DNA of 64,000 nucleotides from Flectonema sp. DT1601 (lineage: Eukaryota > Euglenozoa > Diplonemea > Diplonemida > Diplonemidae): assembly GCA_964019425.1 (NCBI GenBank), contig OZ025822.1, forward strand, positions 806,001 through 870,000, read 5' to 3'. Within the stretch, counting starts at the first letter, position 1, and each line of letters starts with the position of its first letter. This document shows positions 60,855-64,000 of the stretch, piece by piece. The notes under the pieces were generated by a model. That model saw only the letters and a list, made by a program, of their open reading frames with translations, was not told where the DNA came from and did not search any database. A program made the position numbers and the translations under genes.

Positions 60855-63800
60855 ATGGCCGGGAGACAGCCATTGTTATATGGCCACAAGATTGCTTTAT
60901 TCTATGAGGGGAAGCCATCAAAATCGCAGACAAATCAAAGGATGGGCTACCTACAATCGACATGGTCAACAGGTCCTCAGAGCAGTGCACCAATTGGGAT
61001 GACTGAATTGAAGGCAAGAGATTCAACGCCATCTAATTTCGAATCTTGTATTTTTGAAATTGTAAGCGGAGATGGTGACATTCAACAAGCTCAGGGAAAG
61101 AAATTAAACGAAGAGGTAAAGTTTGGTCATAATATTCGTCTTATTCATGTTAGTCAGGGAAAACCTCTTTGTTGTTCAAAGAAAAGAACAGGAACGGCTG
61201 ATAAAAACTGCAAGCGAGTAACAATTGAACCCGCCAATGGAACTCTCAGAAGAGAATGGACTTCAAAATGGAGAATAGCTCCTCGATATCAAGTCAGAGG
61301 AGAGGGTGAAAAAGTATGTGACGGTGATCAAATTACCCTTCAACCCATTCTGTCATGTGCTGCTCATCTACTGTCTGTAGGTGACCTTCCTGTTAGAGGT
61401 TCGAACTTTTTAGAAGCATCAGCTGCTCCAAAAGACGCACGTGATAATGACGGAGGACGTCGTGAGTTGGGATTAACGATCAAGGCATACGACACAGAGG
61501 AAGCAGCAGGGGAATCATTACGAGGTGGTGATTGTATTATGCTTTATCACAAAGAATTAAAAGGATATCTAGTTGGTAATCCAGAATTACCTCTTCAAGT
61601 CATGCTCCAACTTGACGCATCTCGTGGTGTAGATGAAGAAGATCCACATCAGTCAAATGCAATGTTCATTGTTGAATGGGAAGACCCTCTCCAAGGAGGA
61701 GTCTTACAAGCAGCATCATGGTCTGGTGCAGAGGTAGGTCCCCAATCAAGATTCCGTCTCCGTCTGTTAGGCAATGGAGCCGAGGCTAACTACTTGTCAC
61801 TACGGGACTCAGATGATGTGTACAACAGTGAGAATTTTACTTCAAAAATGGGTCAAGTAGCTCATCAACTAGCTGGGAAGCTCCTCCAGGAAGACAATGA
61901 ACCATCTGGTGAAGAATTAGGTGAGCACCTCCCATCTTGGAATGCTGCACTCTGTCCATCTAGTGACATTAGACAGGATAAGGGAACGTTATTTCAGTTC
62001 TTGCAAGCTGGTGATGATTCTGAAACAGAATTATATAATACCAGCAGAGTTATTTTATGGGCAAATGAAGCCGGCATGGGCCCACATACATCTCAGTCAG
62101 TGTTCTTATCTGTAAAAGGTTTATGGTCAATGCTGAAAGATGTCACAGCAACCGCCGCTCGTGATTCCAGTAAAGCACTGGCACCAAAATCATCGATGGG
62201 GTGTATGGTGGGATGCTCAGAACGTCCACTTCAGAAGGACGGATTCGAACTGCGCAGAGTACCACCTGATATATTCTTATCATTGAATAGTGTATTGTCA
62301 CAGATACCTCCAATATCTGAATATACTAAAGAACTTATGGCATTTGATAGTTCTGGTCAAGGTTTTACGGGAATCGAACCGGAGCGATTGATATCATCGC
62401 TGGAAGAAATGATTAGCAGGTGTTTTGAAACACCTTCTCCATACACAGATGTTCTGGACTATGAAGGAACACCTGAAAGATCTCAACAAGTTTTATTAGT
62501 TGATCAAAGTGTTCCTAAAGCTTGTTGTATTCTTTTAATGAAACAAGCTGAGCTTCCATTCAGTCAAAGTGAACTATTTGATCCACAAGCTGAGATGAGA
62601 CAAAGCAACTGGTCAGCAGCAAAGAGAATATCAATTCAAGCTGGTTCATTTCCTCCTCGATGCTCACTAAGGATTGCTAGACTATGTTATAAATTAATAA
62701 GAAGTAGTGTTAAAGGATGTGCAGACTTAGCTCTTCGAGTATCTTCATCTGTTGGAATGGAAGGACTGGTATTCATGAGAGAACAAATCAACTATCGGAG
62801 AGACATAGTAAATGCCACTCCTTGCCTTGTTGAACTCTACACAAACAATAAACAATTACAAAGTAATACTGATGCTTCTTTTGTATCTGCTGTTTGCACT
62901 CAGATTATTGAAGATCGTTGGAGAAAAGATTTCTTACTCCTACTCCCTTATGTGATATCTAGTGGGAATGAAGTAGTAGAAAAGAGTCAACAGCAGGTAA
63001 CAGTGGAATTGTTAGATATTAGTGAACCTCCCTTTATTCCTTTGAAATTAGTAACTGACACTGTTCATATTAGAGTTCCTTTTTCTGGATCTGGAGATGA
63101 AGATAACAATGATGAATCATGGCTACCTTTGAAAGATTTTTGTGAAATGACAAGCGATGAGATTAAAAATCCTCTCCTCACTGTCAGTGGTCCTGGCGCC
63201 ACTAAATCGATGGCGAGCATCTCTTCTATGGCACTTCGATATGATGAAGCGTATGAGTATTTCCGTCTGCAAATGATTTTATTTGCATGTGTTTGTCTCG
63301 GAAAATCTGAATCGGCTAAACGTCGAGCCGCTCTCGTCTTCCAACTTATACCAAAAGATTGTATCCTACAGGTTATTTATGGACAACATTCAGCTTTAAT
63401 CCCTGACAGTTTACAATGTACGTTTTTGAGATTAGCATCGACGGCTTTTCTAGATGACTACTCAAATAAGCATTATGCGACAACCCATTTAGTTAAGGTT
63501 TGGGATAGGTTTGATGAGGATATGGTTAAGTTCGTGTGTGAACCTCAAGTAGAACCTCTCAAAGTATACATCTTGTCGTATATAAAAAATAATTCATCTC
63601 ACGATTGTAGAAACCAAATGCACATCAGAAGAACCAGCTGCGTCATCCGACTTTTATTTTTATTTGTTCGAAGTGGATTTATTACAAAACCAGAGCTAAC
63701 TCCTCTGTGCAATTCACTCATTGACGTTCTGGATGGAACAACTGATACTTACATGCCTGCAGATAACGACATGAAACATTGTAATGAGCCATCAGAATCA

Positions 63801-64000
63801 CTTCGTAGAGAGTACACTGAAGGGTCAAGAATTCTTCTTTATCTTCGAAGTGAAGTTATTGAAGTATTGGAAATGTTATTGGACTACGTCGCTCTCTTTG
63901 ATCTGCAGAATATACTGACTCAGGTAAAGAAATACATCGAAGGAACGACTCAGACTTTAGAACTTCCTCACTTATCACAATTACAATCATTCGATACAGA
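60855..64000 (+). CDS. inositol 1,4,5-trisphosphate receptor, N-terminal part (runs off the window)
   Basis: Ligand-gated Ca2+ release channel of internal stores; in trypanosomes the IP3 receptor sits in acidocalcisomes. From ATG 60855 the frame is open to the edge (1048 codons). The N-terminus matches the suppressor/IP3-binding core: GHKIALFYEG, then NFESCIFEIVSGDGD, FGHNIRLIHVSQGKPLCCSK and VCDGDQITLQPI (beta-trefoil 1), then LRGGDCIMLYHKELKGYLVG, NAMFIVEWEDPLQGG and SRFRLRLLGNGAEANYLSL (MIR repeats). An alpha-helical armadillo/RIH-like part follows (from about 62300: CCILLMKQAELPFSQ, CSLRIARLCYKLI). The channel pore would lie well beyond the window. No intron is seen so far. The RyR/IP3R superfamily is certain; IP3R is favoured over RyR by the absence of SPRY domains in this part. 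Confidence 0.88.
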   Translation, partial: MAGRQPLLYGHKIALFYEGKPSKSQTNQRMGYLQSTWSTGPQSSAPIGMTELKARDSTPSNFESCIFEIVSGDGDIQQAQGKKLNEEVKFGHNIRLIHVSQGKPLCCSKKRTGTADKNCKRVTIEPANGTLRREWTSKWRIAPRYQVRGEGEKVCDGDQITLQPILSCAAHLLSVGDLPVRGSNFLEASAAPKDARDNDGGRRELGLTIKAYDTEEAAGESLRGGDCIMLYHKELKGYLVGNPELPLQVMLQLDASRGVDEEDPHQSNAMFIVEWEDPLQGGVLQAASWSGAEVGPQSRFRLRLLGNGAEANYLSLRDSDDVYNSENFTSKMGQVAHQLAGKLLQEDNEPSGEELGEHLPSWNAALCPSSDIRQDKGTLFQFLQAGDDSETELYNTSRVILWANEAGMGPHTSQSVFLSVKGLWSMLKDVTATAARDSSKALAPKSSMGCMVGCSERPLQKDGFELRRVPPDIFLSLNSVLSQIPPISEYTKELMAFDSSGQGFTGIEPERLISSLEEMISRCFETPSPYTDVLDYEGTPERSQQVLLVDQSVPKACCILLMKQAELPFSQSELFDPQAEMRQSNWSAAKRISIQAGSFPPRCSLRIARLCYKLIRSSVKGCADLALRVSSSVGMEGLVFMREQINYRRDIVNATPCLVELYTNNKQLQSNTDASFVSAVCTQIIEDRWRKDFLLLLPYVISSGNEVVEKSQQQVTVELLDISEPPFIPLKLVTDTVHIRVPFSGSGDEDNNDESWLPLKDFCEMTSDEIKNPLLTVSGPGATKSMASISSMALRYDEAYEYFRLQMILFACVCLGKSESAKRRAALVFQLIPKDCILQVIYGQHSALIPDSLQCTFLRLASTAFLDDYSNKHYATTHLVKVWDRFDEDMVKFVCEPQVEPLKVYILSYIKNNSSHDCRNQMHIRRTSCVIRLLFLFVRSGFITKPELTPLCNSLIDVLDGTTDTYMPADNDMKHCNEPSESLRREYTEGSRILLYLRSEVIEVLEMLLDYVALFDLQNILTQVKKYIEGTTQTLELPHLSQLQSFDT

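Noticed and set aside
62365-62390. GGAATCGAACCGGAG again, inside the IP3 receptor.
   Set aside because: It encodes GIEPER in frame; the identity with 45190 comes from the shared GIEPE codons, not a repeat or tRNA.
1-64000. Search for CRISPR arrays, bacterial operons, ribosome-binding sites and riboswitches.
   Set aside because: Eukaryotic sequence with introns; no regularly spaced repeats and no bacterial signals.
1-64000. Search for spliced-leader RNA, 5S rRNA or snRNA genes.
   Set aside because: No match to the conserved core of euglenozoan spliced leaders or to 5S or snRNA sequences that I can recall.

Overview
This window is nuclear DNA from a protist, most likely a non-kinetoplastid euglenozoan; a diplonemid-like lineage is my best guess. 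Four observations support this. (1) The mitochondrial ATP synthase alpha subunit has kinetoplastid/euglenozoan wording, for example AGLQYLAP and the C-terminal FFYMYV...LNYLVRFFTL. (2) All 26 genes I can call lie on the + strand across 64 kb, like a kinetoplastid polycistronic unit. (3) Most start codons are preceded by a U-rich tract and AG, as expected of spliced-leader trans-splicing; no spliced-leader RNA gene is visible. (4) Unlike kinetoplastids, many genes carry short cis-introns (16 inferred). Intergenic DNA is AT-rich and dominated by long poly-T and poly-A runs.

Layout. 1-198: 3' end of an unknown gene. 0.9-5.5 kb: ATP synthase alpha and an SDP1/TGL-type patatin lipase, followed by an antisense fragment of cytosolic LSU rRNA. 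6.6-16 kb: a coiled-coil protein, a disordered basic protein, signal peptidase subunit SPC12, a KH-repeat protein and a PH-like protein. 16-25 kb: a second PH-like paralogue, a Sel1-repeat protein, the WD40 protein PWP1 (one intron carries a foreign-looking insert) and uroporphyrinogen-III synthase. 25-33 kb: a multi-pass membrane protein cut by a 200-N gap, an RRM protein, a small single-span probable organelle protein and a DDE-transposase-like ORF. 33-49 kb: two Ser/Pro-rich proteins, a 2817-residue REJ-type surface receptor with 13 unfamiliar extracellular repeats, a LanC-like protein, a tail-anchored LRR protein and an ERI1-type exonuclease. 49-53 kb: a gene-free stretch. 53-64 kb: a large coiled-coil protein, type II glutamine synthetase, a Kelch/poly-Q protein and the N-terminal third or so of an IP3 receptor, cut by the window edge.

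No operon-like pathway grouping is evident. Functions are mixed housekeeping (energy, nitrogen, lipid, haem, ER processing, ribosome biogenesis), RNA binding, likely cytoskeletal coiled coils and Ca2+/surface signalling, as is usual for euglenozoan gene strings. The least explained material is non-coding: an unusual cis-intron consensus (GTATGT ... A/C-rich ... ACAG) whose ends can pair, a three-copy dispersed hairpin repeat, a 110-bp fold-back, a repeated 3' UTR hairpin, an isolated rRNA fragment and an insert with 27-bp tandem repeats. No confident gene was found on the - strand.
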